Shown here: positions 21,391 to 33,301 of the stretch, in pieces | Layout of the letters: every line of letters starts with the position of its first letter | Position numbering within the stretch: the first letter of the stretch is position 1 | Origin: Cyanophora paradoxa | Lineage: Eukaryota > Glaucocystophyceae > Cyanophorales > Cyanophoraceae | Assembly (NCBI GenBank): GCA_004431415.1 | Contig: QPMI01000614.1 | Span: forward strand, 62,001-126,000 | Direction of reading: 5' to 3' | Length of the DNA: 64,000 nt | The notes under the pieces: generated by a model | The model's input: the letters and a program-made list of their open reading frames with translations, nothing else | Told to the model about the DNA's origin: nothing | Database searches by the model: none | Position numbers and translations under genes: made by a program

Positions 21391-24300
21391 ATGAACGGAG
21401 GCGGTGCGATGTCGCCGAGCGAGGCGAGTCGGCTGCGTGCGAGGGCTGGCGCGCCGGCGCCTTCGCCGGCGCCTTGCAATTTGGACAGCGAGCTGGAGAA
21501 CCCGCTAAAGATGTTCTGCAGGCCTTCCACGGTGCGTGCGGCGTAGCGATGAAGCTCTCTGCGCGTTGACGCGCGATTGCGAGCGCCTGCACGTCGGGCG
21601 TGACGCGCCGCTCAGATCGCCGTCATCGGCGCGACGGAACGCCCTGGGAGCGTTGGGAGGCTGCTGCTCTGGAACCTCGTATCGTCACCGTGCGGAGGCA
21701 CGCTCTTCCCGATCAACCCGAACCGACGCAGGCGAGGAAAGGCGCCGCGGGCCGGCGGAACGACCGGGATGACGTGCTTGCCGCGCAGCGTGCTGGGCAT
21801 CAAGGCTTACGAGAGCGTGAAGGAGATCCCCGAGCCAGTGGAGCTCGCGTGCATTGCGCTCCCGGCGCCGCAGGTGCTCGCGGCAGTCGAGCAGTGCCTC
21901 GACGCCGGGGTGAAGGTGCGCCCCTCATCCGCGCGGGTGCGAGCGGAGTCCGAAGCGCGGCGCAGGGATGCATCATCGTGTCATCGGGCTTCAAGGAGCA
22001 GGGGGAGGCCGGGGCGAAGCTGGAGCAGGAGATCATGGCCCGCGTCCGCATCGCCGCCTCCGCCCGCGCCGCCGCTTCCCCGGGCGCAAAGCGCCTCGCC
22101 ATCGCCCCGATGCGGATCCTGGGGCCTAACTCGGTGCGCGGCGCGCGGGGCGGGGGCGCGGGGTCGCCGACGCGGCGCAGCTCGGGGTGATGATGCCGTA
22201 CACGGGCCTTAACGCGTCGATCGGCTGGACGGGGATGCCCCGCCCGGGCTCCGTCGCCCTCGTCTCCCAGTCCGGTGCCGCCGCCGCCGGCAGCGGCGCG
22301 CGGGCAGCGGCGTGACGGGGCGCAGGGACGGTGATGAACTCGCTGATCGACTGGACGCAGCGGCAGCAGGTCGGCTTTTCGGCGCTCATCTCCCTCGGCA
22401 ACATGTCCGACGTCTGCTGGTCCGACGTCATCAACATGCTCGGTGCGCCGCCGCCGGCCGGCCGGCCCGGCGGGGCCGGCCGGCGGCGGCCTCACGCGGC
22501 GCAGGGATGGACCCGCACACGCGCAGCATCCTCCTTTACATCGAGAGCATCGGGGATACGAAGGCGCGCAACGGGGCGGGGCGCGGCGGGGCGGGGCGGG
22601 GCGGGGCGGGGCGGGGGCCGAGGCGGGGCGGCAGGCGTTCATGTCGGCGGCGCGGAGCGTGGCGCGGGAGAAGCCGATCGTAGTGTACAAGGCGGGGGTG
22701 TCGGAGGCGGCGACGTCGACGGCGGCAACGCACACGGGGGCGCTGGTGGAGAACAACGACGTCGTCGACGCCGCCCTCCGCCGCTGCGGCGTCCTCCGCG
22801 TCCAGCACCTCCAGGCCCGCCCCCCGCCCTCGCCCTCCCCCCCGCCCCTGCGCCCACCCCCGCCCAGGACCTCTTCGGCCTCTCCAGCGCCCTCCACTGC
22901 CAGCCCCTCTGCCGCGGTGCCGCCCCCCGCGCCGCCCGTCGCGGCGGCGGGGCGAGCGGCGCGCAGGGCGGCGCATCGCGATCGTGAGCAACTCGGGGGG
23001 GCCCGGCATCATCGCCACTGACGCCCTCCTCGCCGGCGGCTGCGAGGCGCGCCCCGCCATCCCGCCGCCCCGCAGCGCCGCGCGGGGGCCGACGCGGCGC
23101 GCAGCTGGCGAAAGTGGCGGCTGCGACGCGGGAGGCGATCCGGGGGCGCTGCCGGCGCGCTGGGACGCCCCCACGAACCCGCTCATCGTCCCCTCGGACG
23201 CCGGCGAAGAGTGCGCCGGGGGCGGGGGCGGGGGCGGGGCGGCGGGGCGGAGGGCCGGGCGGGGGCCGACGGAGCGCAGGGCGTACGCGGCGGCGGTGGA
23301 GGGGATGATCCGGGACCCCGGCGTCGACGGCCTCCTCGTCCTCGTCGCCGCCCAGGCCCGCCCCGCCCCGCCCCCGCCCCCGCCCGGGGGCCCGACCCTC
23401 GACCGCGCGCAGCCCGCCTCGGACCCCCTCTCCCTCGCCCACCGCATCAAGCCCATCATCGCGCGCCGCCCCGCCGCCTGCTGGGCCGCGCGGCGGGCGA
23501 CAGGGCGGGCAGGTGCGGGAGCGGGAGGCGCACGCGCAGGGGGCGGTGCACGCGACGCCGGCGAAGCCGGTGATCGGGTGCTGGTTCGGGGGCCGGGGGA
23601 TGTCGGAGGGGGAGCAGGTGCTGGCGGCGGCGGGGGTCCCGATGGCGGAGTTCCCCGACGTCGCGGCGCGCGTCTGCGCCGAGATGTACCACTACAGCGC
23701 CAACCTCCGCCTCCTCTACGAGACCCCCTCCCTGCCCCTCGACACCGACTCTCGCACCCCGGACCGCCCCGCCGTCGCCGCCCTCATCCGGCCCGCCCCA
23801 CCCCGCCTCGCCCCGCCCCGGCGCCCCAGCGACCGGCCGCGCAGGCGCGCGCGGGAGGAGGGCCGCTCCGCCCTGAACGAGTACGAGTCGATGGCCGTCC
23901 TCTCCGCCTACGGTGCGCGCCGGCCGGCCTCGGGGCGCCGGGGGGCGAGCGGCGGGGCGCAGGGATCCCGTGCGTGGAGAGCTTCATCGCCCGCACCGCC
24001 GACGAGGCCGCCGCCGCCGCCCGCCGCATCGGCTTCCCCGTGCCGGCCCCGCCCCGCCCCGCGGGGACGCCCCTCACGCCCCGCAGGTCGTCGTCAAGCT
24101 CCTCTCCAACCAGGTGCGCCCCGCCGACAGGGGCGGGGCGTGGGGCGGGCGGCGAGGGGCGGCAGGTGTCGCACAAGAGCGCGCGGCACGGCGTGCGGCT
24201 GCACCTCCACGACGAGGCCGCCGTCCGCAGCGCCTTCGCCGCCATCGCCGACCTCGGCGTCCGCCCCGCCGCCCCGCCGCCGCCCCGCGCCCCCTCCCGT

Positions 24301-26653
24301 ACCCGACGGCCGGCAGGGCCCCGAGGCCATCGGCGTGACCGTCCAGAGGCAGCACGGCTTCACCGCCGGAGCCGCCGGCTTCGAGCCGCAGGGTGCTCCA
24401 CGCCCCCGCCCGCCTCGCCCCGCCCCGCCCCGACACGCGCCGCCTTGCGCAGCGACCTGCGAGCTCATCGTCGGGAGCAAGACGGACGCGCAGGCGCACC
24501 CCGCACCGCGTGTTCCGTGGGCGGCGGGCGCTGACGAGGATGCAGTTCGGGCCGGTGCTGCTCTTCGGGGCGGGGGGCGTGCGGGTCGAGGTCCAGCGCG
24601 ACAAGTGCCCCGCCGGCCGCCCCGCCCCGGGCCCCGGCGGCCGCTGAGCGCCGGCAGGGCCGTCTCGCTGCCGCCCCTCAACTCGACCCTCGCGCGCCGC
24701 ATGATGGAGCGCACCCGCGTCTACCACACCCTCACCGCGCGCCCCGCCCCGTCCCGTCCCGCACGCGCCGCCCCGCTGCCCTGACGCCGGCGCAGGGCGG
24801 CGTGCGGGGCTCGCAGGTGCGGGGCCGGCGGGGGGGCGGGGCGGGCGGGGGCGAGCGGCGGGGGTGCAGGAGACGGACGTGGAGGGGCTGGTGGCGGCGC
24901 TGGTGGCCTTCTCGCAGCTCGTCGTGGAGCAGTACGGCGAGATCGAGAGCATCGACGCCAACCCCCTCGTCGTCACCCTTCAGGACGGCGCGCCGCCCCG
25001 CCCCCGCCCCGCCCGCCCCGCCCCGACGCCCCCGCCAGGCGCCCTCTGCTGCCTTGACGCCCGCATCTGCCTGCACCCCCCGGGCTCCTCCCCTCCTCCC
25101 CTCGCCATCCGGCCCTTCCCCCGTCAGGTGTGCCCCGCCCGCCCGCCTGCCCGCCAACTGGCCCCTCCCGACGCCGCCGCAGTACGTCTCGCAGTTCACG
25201 CTGCCGGCCAAGTGCGGGCCCCCGCCGCCGCCCTTGGACCGCCCGTGCCGACGCCGCGGGGCCGCGCAGGCGGCAGGCGCCGGCGGCGGGGGAGGCGGGG
25301 GCGGGGGCGCCCGCCGGCGAAGAAGGCTCCCGCGTGGGCCAAGTACGCCCCCACCTCGCGGTGCGCCCCCCGCCCCCGCCCCGGTCGCCCCCGAGCCCCG
25401 CGGCAGGCCGGCCTCCAGCGCAGGCCCCGCCGCCGCCGCCTCGCGCGGTGCGCTCGCCGCCGCGCGGCGCGGTGCGCGCGGGCGTGAGGGGCGGGCGGCA
25501 GGGCCGAGCTCGTGGTTGGACGGGGACCTGCAGGTGACCCTCCGGCCCGTCCGCGCCGAGGACGAGCCGCTCATGGCGCGCCGCCCCGCCCCCGCCCGCC
25601 GGCCCTCCGCATGATGCCGCCGGCCGCCAGGTCGCCTTCCACTCGACCCTCTCGGAGCGGTGCGGGGCGGCGCTGCGCTCCCCACCGCCGCGCCTCGAAT
25701 GCCTCGCAGGTCGGTCTACTTCCGCTACTTCGCCGCCGTGAGCCTCGCCGAGCGCACCTCGCACGGCACGCCCCGCCCGCCCCGCCCCGCCCCCGCCCGC
25801 CCCCCCGCCGATGGCCGAGCGCAGACCGCCTTGCCAAGACGTGCTTCATCGACTACGACCGGTGCGGGGGCGCGGGGCCGGGGCGCGGGGCCGGGGACTG
25901 GGCGAGGGGCGCGGCAGGGACATGGCGCTCGCGGCAATCATCTCGCACCCGCACCCCGATGACAGCGCCCCGGCCGGCATGGGCTCCCTCCAGTGCTGCC
26001 TCGCCCCCGCCCGCCCCGCCCCACCCCGCCGACGGCCGCCGGTCGGGCAGGACGGGCGTGCGGGGCCGGGCCCAGTCGGTGACGGAGGACGTCTGCATCG
26101 GGGTCGCCCGCGCCGTCCGCAAGGCGGGGCCGCTCGGTGAGCGGCACGCGCGGGGCGGGAGAGGAGGGGGCGAGGGGCCGGGGCGGGGCCAGGGCTCTGG
26201 GACGAGGCGGAGGTCGGCGTCATCATCTCCGACTCCCTCCAGGGCCGCGGGTCCGGCCCCGCCCCGCCCCCGTTGCCGCCCCCGCCCCACCACGCCCCGC
26301 AGCCTTGGCCGCATCCTCATGCAGCGCCTCATCGAGGCGCCCGCCCCGGCGCCCCGCCCCCGCCCCCGCCCCGCCGGCGTCTCACCCGCCGGCAGGTCTG
26401 CCGGGCGGAGGGCCTGCGCTCGCTGCACGCCGAGGCGCGCGGGGCCCGCCGCGGGGCGCGTGCTTGGGGCGGGGCAGATGGCGGGGGCGCAGGTGCTGGC
26501 GGAGAACACGGGCATGCGCCGCATCTTCGACCAGCTCGGCTTCGAGGCGCCCCCGCCCCGCCCGCTCGCCCCGCGCGCCCCCGCTAAAGGGCTGCGCAGA
26601 GCCACTACAACGCGTCGGAGGACGTCATGCACGCCGCCCTCGCCCTCGCCTGA
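21391..26653 (+). CDS. ADP-forming acyl-CoA (acetyl-CoA) synthetase fused to a GNAT acetyltransferase (Pat/PatZ-like architecture)
   Basis: At least two dozen short exons join into a two-part protein. The synthetase part begins at 21391 with NPLKMFCRPST (intron) IAVIGATERPGSVGRLLLWN, a CoA-binding Rossmann motif, then FPINPN, IKAYESVKEIPEPVELACIA, GCIIVSSGFKEQGEAG, ILGPNS, MPYTGLNASIG, GSVALVSQSG, GFSALISLGNMSDV, ILLYIESIGD, KPIVVYKAGVS, THTGALVENNDVVDAALRRC, IAIVSNSGGPGIIATDALL, KPVIGCWFGG, and an ATP-grasp part (LNEYESMAVLSAYG, VVVKLLSNQVSHKSARHGV, FGPVLLFGAGG, ESIDANPLVV). The C-terminal GNAT part includes RYFAAVSLAERTS, EAEVGVIISDSLQGRGLGRI, LMQRLIEA and NTGMRRIFDQLGFEA, with a stop at 26651-26653. 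In bacteria this fusion is the protein acetyltransferase Pat; archaeal and protist ADP-forming synthetases make acetate and ATP from acetyl-CoA. Whether the synthetase half is active here is unknown. Confidence 0.88.
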
Positions 26654-26875
26654 CTCCCCCCCGCCCCGCCCGTCCCGCCCGGGCCCAGCCCGCCCCGCCC
26701 CGCTCCCCGCAGCCGGCTCTAGGTGGAGCCCGAGGTGCGGGTGTGCCCGCGGGGCTGAATGCCAGAACATTCGGCCAAACCGGGACGAACGAACGCCGTT
26801 GACAATGCGGACGACTTCCTGGGAGCGGGCGTACCGCTGCGTGGTAGAATGCAGCAGGGCGGCATCCGCTACAGC

Positions 26876-28695
26876 TTACAGCTCGCCCCAGGGGGAGGCG
26901 AGGGCGCGGGGGGTCGAGAGCGCGATGCTGCGGCGCGCGGCGGGGGCTGCCCCCGCCGCGCCGACGCGGCCGGGGGCGACGGAGGGGGGGAAGCTGTTGC
27001 TGCCCGTCCCCCGCCGCCCGCGCCCGTGCGGCTCTACACCCCGCGGCTCGAGCTCGCCAGCGGCGGCCTCGCTCGACCCCGCGCGCGGGCTCCCCACCGC
27101 AAAGCCTGCGATGAGGCTGTCCCACGGGCCGCCGCAGGGCGGGAGCGGAGCGCCGCGGCTGCGGGGCGGGGGCGGGGGCGGCCGGGAGAATGCGACGCCG
27201 GCGAGCTGGGCGGCGAGGGCGAGTCGCCCGAGCTGCGCGCTCCTCGCTGAGCGCAACCGCCCGGCCCGCGCCCCGCCCTGCGCGCACCTCCTCCGCGTGG
27301 TCGGCCAGCCACGGCGCCCCCACCGCCAGCGCCCGCCACCACAGGGCGAAGAGAGCCGTCCGCCGCCGCCGTGACGGCCCCCCCGGCCCCTTCCGCAGCT
27401 GCGGCGGGCCCCCTCGGGCGGAGGTGGCGGGACGGAGAGAGGAGGCGGCGGCGGCTGCTGCAGGGAGGTTAGCGGGCGCCAGGTACTGGGGCGGGAAGCG
27501 CGCACGGCGGCGGGGGGAGGGGCGGGCGTTCGAGAAGAGTGGCACGAGGGGTGTGGTGTGGAGGATCCGGCCTGGGGAGGGCGGACACGACAGGCCCCCG
27601 GGGCAGGGCGGCGGGTGCGGCCCCGCGAAGCCTCTCGAGGGCGAGGAGGGCGCCGACGCCGGCTGCAGCCGCCTGGCCCCACACGGCGTTCGGCGCTCGC
27701 GGCCGGCGGGGCCGGACGGGGCAAGTTCTGGGGCGGGCACCTTCGGGGGCTCATGTACCGAGATGGCGGCACGTCTAGCTTGACCCGCGGTGAGGGCTCC
27801 GGCTCGATTGGCGCAACGTGCTGCGCGGCAGCTGAGGCGACGGCGGCGGGGGAGGGATCCTCACGGGCTGACGGGCCTGGAGACCGGAGAGCCACACGCG
27901 CTCGGCGGTGCCTAGGCGGCGGGCCGTCTCGGCGCGCTGCAGTAGGCTCGGCAGGCCGCCGGCAAAGGCGCGGAGGAACTCCTTGCGGCCGACGTGCCCG
28001 AGAGCGGCGGCCGCTTCGCCGGCGGCCTGCCGCACCAGCCACTCCGCCTCCGCCGGCCCCAGCCCCGGCTCGAACGCCCGCACGAAGCGCGCCAGCTGCC
28101 CCCCGCCGGCGCCACGTCGCCGCGGCGCCTTGTGGCAGCCGGGAGCGCACGCCGAGGGGTCGCTGGGGGGGCGCACCTCGGAGCAGGGGAGGCGGGCCTC
28201 GAGGGAGCCGGCGAGGGCCGTGAACATGGCCTGGCGACGGGCGGTGAGGCGGGTCGGCGGGGCTGCTGGGCGGGGCTTGCCCTGCGCCCGCGCTCCGTGG
28301 CCAAGCACGCCTGCACGAAGGACCAGCCGGTGCCGTCCAGGAAATCTGCCCGCCCCACGCCGCCCCATCAGCAGCCGGCGGGGGTCGGCGCGCGTGGGCG
28401 GCGTGCCTTCCCGAGTGAGGACCTCGTCCTGCCCCCTAAGAAGCTCGGCCATGCGGCGCTCCGCCATCCGGTCCAGCTGCATGTCCCCGCGCGCCAGCAC
28501 ATCGCCAATGAGCAACAGCATCTCTCGAATGTCTAGGTAGTGCGTGGTTTGCGACTCGTCTAGCACTGCAAGCGCCTGCCAGACACGCTCCGCAACCTGC
28601 AGGATAGCGGGCGGCAGGTAGCTGGCTGGTGTTGCGACTTCGCCTGGATCACCTCTTGCATCTGGTCTCGGAAGGCGCAGTGCGGACTCCATCAA
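26876..28695 (-). CDS. Unrecognised intron-rich protein, helical, with C-terminal hydrophobic segments
   Basis: The start at 28695 gives MMESALRLPRPDARGDPGEV, then a helical region (LPPAILQVAERVWQALAVLD, REMLLLIGDVLARGDMQLDR, ERRMAELLRGQDEVL). Further exons read FLDGTGWSFVQACLATER, MFTALAGSLEARL, FVRAFEPGLGPAEAEWLVRQ, and HVGRKEFLRAFAGGLPSLLQ. Towards the 3' end come more hydrophobic pieces: AAAAGVGALLALERLRGAA, ALFALWWRALAVGAPWLADH, LAQLARLALAAQLAGVAF and PWDSLIAGFAVGS, then a stop at 26876. It could be a membrane protein with a regulatory N-terminus, but I recognise no family. Exon borders are approximate because the C-rich introns have many possible splice sites. Confidence 0.5.
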
Positions 28696-29092
28696 CCTCG
28701 CTGCCGGACCGAATCTCGAAAGCTAGACCAGTCGGTCACAGCTCAAAGCTAGCTACTGGACGATGGATCATCATCTGATAGCGAAGGATCAGTGGGCGCG
28801 GCTGGAGGATCGTCGGATTAGCTAGCTGCGGGGATGCAGGAAGAGGCGGAGCAGGCGGCGCTGGAGCAGGCGGATCGGCTACTGGCTAGAGGCTGTTGGG
28901 GATGTTAAGCAGCGCTAGCTTAGCCTTGAAACTTGAGTCTTGAGACTTGAGTCTTGAGACTGAGTCTTGAGTTTGGAGGGGGCTATCGCATTTCGGAAGT
29001 GCGAAAGCGCCCCTGGCGCAAAAAGCATCCAAGCTAGCGAACCAAGCCTCTGCTAGCGAAGCAAGCTAGCCGATTTGAAGGGGAACTGAGAG
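28696..29092. repeat. Intergenic with TTGAGTCTTGAGAC tandem repeat
   Basis: Units of cttgagtcttgaga are repeated at 28925-28974. The rest holds GCTAGC-rich spacer between two divergent genes (unknown gene on minus, kinase on plus). No coding sequence is seen. Confidence 0.6.
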
Positions 29093-30908
29093 ATGCAAGT
29101 TGGGAAGTACATCATCGGCAAGGTTAATGGCCCAGCGCAGCGCGCGTGAGCTGTTTCTGACCTTCATTCTACAGGCACTTGGCCGTGGCGAGTACGGAGA
29201 GTGCGTCGCAGCTGCAGCTTCGGCCTTGCGCCTATTCACATAAGCGCCGCGCGCCAGGGTGTTTGATGGCCAAAACGTGGAGTCGGGCGACAAGGTCGCG
29301 GTGAAGAAGATGGATCGGCGGAAGATTGAGGACGAGAAGCGTGTGCCGCAGGTCATGAAGGAGGTGAACGCCCAACGCCAGCTGGCCCTCCATCGCTGGC
29401 CCCCATTGAGGCCGCGCAGATCAAGAACATGTCTTCTCTCTGCCACCCGAACATTGTCGAGGTCTGTTAGCGCAGGTGATTGCCCGCGCCGCCGCTCCTG
29501 ATCCGCGCACAGTTGAAGGACGTCGTCTTCGATGATTCCCACCTCTACGTCGTGCTGGAGCGCGTTCAGGGTATGGAGCTCTACGAGAAAGTTGGTTAGT
29601 CGTCGTCAGCTCCAAGAAAATGCGTGCCCGCTAGCAGCTCATGCCCCCGCAGCCAGCAGCCGTGCGCTGGACGAGGATACCGCCCGCAACTACTTCCGTC
29701 AGATCGTCGCCGGTCCGTTGTGAATCATGCGTCTCGTTTTGTAGCGATGGTTTCATTGCGGCGCAGGCGTGGAGTACTGCCACAAGCGGCGCATCTGCCA
29801 CCGTGATCTCAAGCTGGAGGTGCGCCCGGCTCGCCAGCATAGTCGCCGCCCTTGCTTATGGGCATGCAGAACGTTATGATCGAGCCGAGCACTGGCCTCC
29901 TGAAGCTTATCGGTGCGGCGTTCCTTTTCGTTCCTTCTTTTGGGGGGCGATGACCGCCCACGCAGACTTCGGCTTCTCGCGGCACTTGAGCCAGGACTCG
30001 GTGCTCCAGACGATGGCGGGCACGAACATGTATATGGCCCCCGAGATCTTCTCCGGCAAGCAGTACCAGGGCGAGGTGGGCCCCACGCGCCGCGCCGGCG
30101 CCCTAAACTCCCGCCCACGCGCTCCGCCCCAGCCCGTGGACGTCTGGGCCCTTGGAGTGATTCTCTACGTCATGGTGCGCCCCTTGGCCCTCCCGGCGCC
30201 GCCCGGCCGGGCTGCCGACGCGCGCACAGCTCGTCGGGCAGTACCCGTTCGGAAACCCCTCCATGAACTGGAGCGTGCTCATGCGGCGCGTCACCAAGGC
30301 CGACTTCTCCCCCATCCCCAACCGCGTCTCCCGCGAGGCCGCGGTTCGCGCCGGCCCGCCCCGCGGATGGCCGGCCGGCTGACGGGGGGCGCCGCGCACT
30401 GCAGGACCTCATCCGCAAGATCCTCACCGTCGACGTGAAGGAGCGCCTCACCCTTGACACTATCAAGCAGCACGGCACGCAGCGCCCCACTCCGCCTCTG
30501 TGCGCTCCGCCTCGCCCTGAGGCCGCCGCAGCCTGGTTCCGGGGCCGCGACGCGCCGCTTGAGGGCGAGTCGCACGCGCACGACGGGAAGCCGGCACCGG
30601 AGGTTCCGTTCAAGTGGATCAGAAAGATGCTCGGCGTTAAAGACAAGAAGAAAGAGTCCGCCCCCCACAGCCCCGCCCTTGCACCGCAACGGCTTCATGA
30701 CCCAGCGCAGCGGCCGCCCCGCGACGCCCGAGGACGACATCCCCTACAAGCCCGAGATCGAGTTCACATGGTTTGCCCCGGTGCTCAAGTCGGCCCATGG
30801 GGCGCAGTGGGGCTGACGCAGGACCCCAGGCCGGAGCCGGCGCCGCGGCGAGCTGCAGAGCCCTCGATAGACGCCGCAGAGGAGGAGCCCGTCTTCGAAG
30901 ACGACTAG
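29093..30908 (+). CDS. Serine/threonine protein kinase, CAMK/SNF1-like
   Basis: Exons assemble a full kinase domain. The glycine loop is split by an intron (MQVGKYIIGK, then ALGRGEYGE), and VAVKKMDRRKIEDEKRVPQ carries the ATP-binding Lys. Next are the C-helix region with LCHPNIVELKDVVFDDSHLY, EDTARNYFRQIVAGVEYCHK, and the catalytic loop RRICHRDLKLE. An intron interrupts LLKLI-DFGFSRHLS (DFG motif), followed by MAGTNMYMAPEIFSGKQYQG, VDVWALGVILYVM-LVGQYPF and DLIRKILTVDVKERLTLDTI. All catalytic residues are present. The APE loop and the 'YPF' tract are typical of CAMK/AMPK-related kinases. The C-terminal extension is acidic, ending EEEPVFEDD, without a recognisable UBA or KA1 domain. The start at 29093 gives only ten residues before the glycine loop. 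Confidence 0.88.
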
Positions 30909-31289
30909 CCGCGCCCCGCTCCCCATCCTGCCCCATTCCCCCTCTCTCACAAACGAAACCAAGCCCTCATCCGCATTGGGAGAGGGGGGGTCTTGCAGCC
31001 GGAGCCTGTGCCGGCGGATACTCATATACCGGCGCGCGGCGCTGCGTGCAAGGCACATGTACAGCCGGGGCAGCCTGGGCATCATCTGTCGGGGGGTACA
31101 GCGATTGTTTGCATGCGCAGCGTTTCCAGTACTAGTGCGGCATACGCGTTTGTCAACGCCGGCGCGGTCTGTGTACGTACGCGTATACGTAGAAACGGCC
31201 TGCACGCTAGATTCTTCAGTTGTCCAGTTATCATTTCACAGCTCGAGCCCAGCGACGCGAGTAGCGGCAGTTACGCGAAAGCGCGCATT
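30909..31289. other. Intergenic between kinase and OGG1
   Basis: No gene is seen. It contains the kinase 3' flank and alternating tacgtacgcgtatacgta sequence near 31175, upstream of the OGG1 start. Confidence 0.5.
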
Positions 31290-33301
31290 ATGTCGAAATC
31301 TAGCGCTATCAGTGCCCCGCCGGGCACGGTAGCGAGGTCAAGAACGACGACAGCAAAGAGCGAGGTCATAAAGGACGCGACGAGCTCTCGCGTCGAAACT
31401 TCGACGTCCTTCGTGGGGTGCGACCAGGGGGAGGAGTGGAGGCGGCTTCAGATCCGGCGGGCAGAGCTAGATCTCCGGTTCGGCCCCGCGCCCATGCGCG
31501 GCTCCGACGTCCGACGCCCGGCGCAGATTCTCTCTTCTCACGGGGCAGACGTTTCGCTGGAAAGAGATCGCGCGGACCGAGGGCGGCGGCGAGTGGCGGG
31601 GCGTCGTTCGAGGTCGTCGCCGGTAGCTGCAGCTAAGAACTCTGTCCCGTTAACCTTCCACCCAGACAAAATCGTAAGCCTCCGACAAGACCCCGAGAGC
31701 CTTCAGTATCGAGTTCACGGCGTCGGCGATCCTGCGTCGGCGGAGCAGCTGCTCGTCGAATTTTTCAATCTCGATCACCCGCTGGAGTCGTTGTATTCTT
31801 CTTGGGTCGAGGCGGATTGTCGTTTTCGCGCGGTCAGCGTGGAGTTTTGGTGGGCCCCGGGCCTGGCGGCCGATGTCTGACGCCTGTGCAGGTCGGCCCC
31901 TGCCTACCGGGCGCACGGGTTCTGCGCCAGGTCCGATAGGCCCTCGCTTGCTTTCTGGCTTGTGTCGCACCTAACCCTCCATGATTCGGCAAGGACCCCG
32001 TGGAGTGGTGCGATCGGGAGCCCGCCGCGCCGGCGCCGGGCCGCGAGGCGGGAATTCATACGCGGCGGGCGCAGCGTCTTCTCCTTCATCTGCTCGTCGA
32101 ACAACAACATCTCGCGCATCACGTCGATGGTTGCGTCCCTCTGCCGCGCCCTCGGCAGGCCCCTCGGTCCGCGCCCTCGCCCCGGGCGGCGCGCGCCGCG
32201 CCCGACGGGCCCCAGGGGAGGTGGATGGGGAGTCGTACTACCAGTTCCCCACCCTGGAGGCGCTGCAGTCGGTCTCGGAGGAGGCCCTGCGGGAGGCGAG
32301 CTTCGGCTACCGCGCGCCCTGGATCGCCAAGGCCGCCCGCATGCTCCTCGAGCGCGGCGGTGCGCCGGCCCGCCGCCTTCCGCCACAGGCAGCCCATCCC
32401 CGCGCGCGGCAGGCGAGGAGTACCTGCTTTCGCTGCGAGGCCGGCCGCGGGAGGAGGTGCAGGAAGCGCTCACGCAGCTGCCCGGCGTCGGCAAGAAGGT
32501 CGCAGCGCCGGTCGCCGCCGGCTGCCTCCCAGCGGCGCTAACGAGGCGGGCGCAGGTGGCGGCCTGCATTGCCCTCTTCTCCCTCGACAAGCACGACGAG
32601 GTGCTCATAGGCCCCGAGCAGCGCCCCGCCGATGGGGGCCCGAACCCCGCCGCCGCAGATCCCCGTGGACACGGTGCTTGCGGCGATCGCGGCACTCTGT
32701 GCGGACGCGCGTGGCCCAAGCGCTCACAGCGGGGCAGCACGTCTGGCAGATCGCCGTACGCCACTATCTACCGCATCTCAAGAACAAGTCCCTCACGGTC
32801 CGCCACCCCCGCGAGCCCCCGGACGCGTTCGCCGCCACGCAACAGGCCGCCTCCAGCCGGCCGTGCACGATGCTGTGGGAGCCTTCTTTCGCGAGGTGCC
32901 CGCCCCGCCCGCGATCGCGAGTGACCCCCTCCGGCCCCCGTCGACCGAAGCCCGCAGCGTTTCGGGCCGTACGCTGGCTGGGGTGCACTGCTCCTTTGCC
33001 CTCGGGGCATGGTTTTCACACACGTGAACTCACACAGCCTGACAGCTCACAACACCCTCTTCGTCGCTGATCTTCCCGCGTACAAACCTTTCCTCAAGCA
33101 ATCGCAACCTCCCCCCGGCGAGCCGGAGGCCGCCGAGCCGGAGGAAGAGCAGGTGCACGGCCCCGCGAGCCTTGGCGGGTGCAGGACGCCTCAGCGGGCG
33201 GGCGGCAGGTGCCGGCGACGAAGCGGAGGCGAGGGCCCGGCAAGCTGAAGGGGGCTTCCAAGGGTCCTACGAAGCGCGGCAAGGCCGTTGTATACGTATA
33301 G
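31290..33301 (+). CDS. OGG1: 8-oxoguanine DNA glycosylase/AP lyase
   Basis: The spliced pieces follow human OGG1 closely: EEWRRLQIRRAELDLRF, QTFRWKEIARTEGGGEWRG, LDHPLESLYSSWVEADCRF, KDPVEC (intron) VFSFICSSNNNISRITSMVA, SYYQFPTLEALQSVSEEALR, ASFGYRAPWIAKAARMLLER, LTQLPGVGKKVA, CIALFSLDKHDE, IPVDT (intron) HVWQIAVRHYLPHL, AVHDAVGAFFRE, RFGPYAGW (intron) AHNTLFVADLPAYKP, and a basic tail PATKRRRGPGKLKG that fits a nuclear localisation signal. The helix-hairpin-helix LPGVGKKVA includes the catalytic Lys, and PVDTH has the catalytic Asp. OGG1 removes 8-oxoG opposite C in base excision repair. The Ser/Thr/Arg-rich first 40 residues could be an organelle presequence. Confidence 0.95.
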
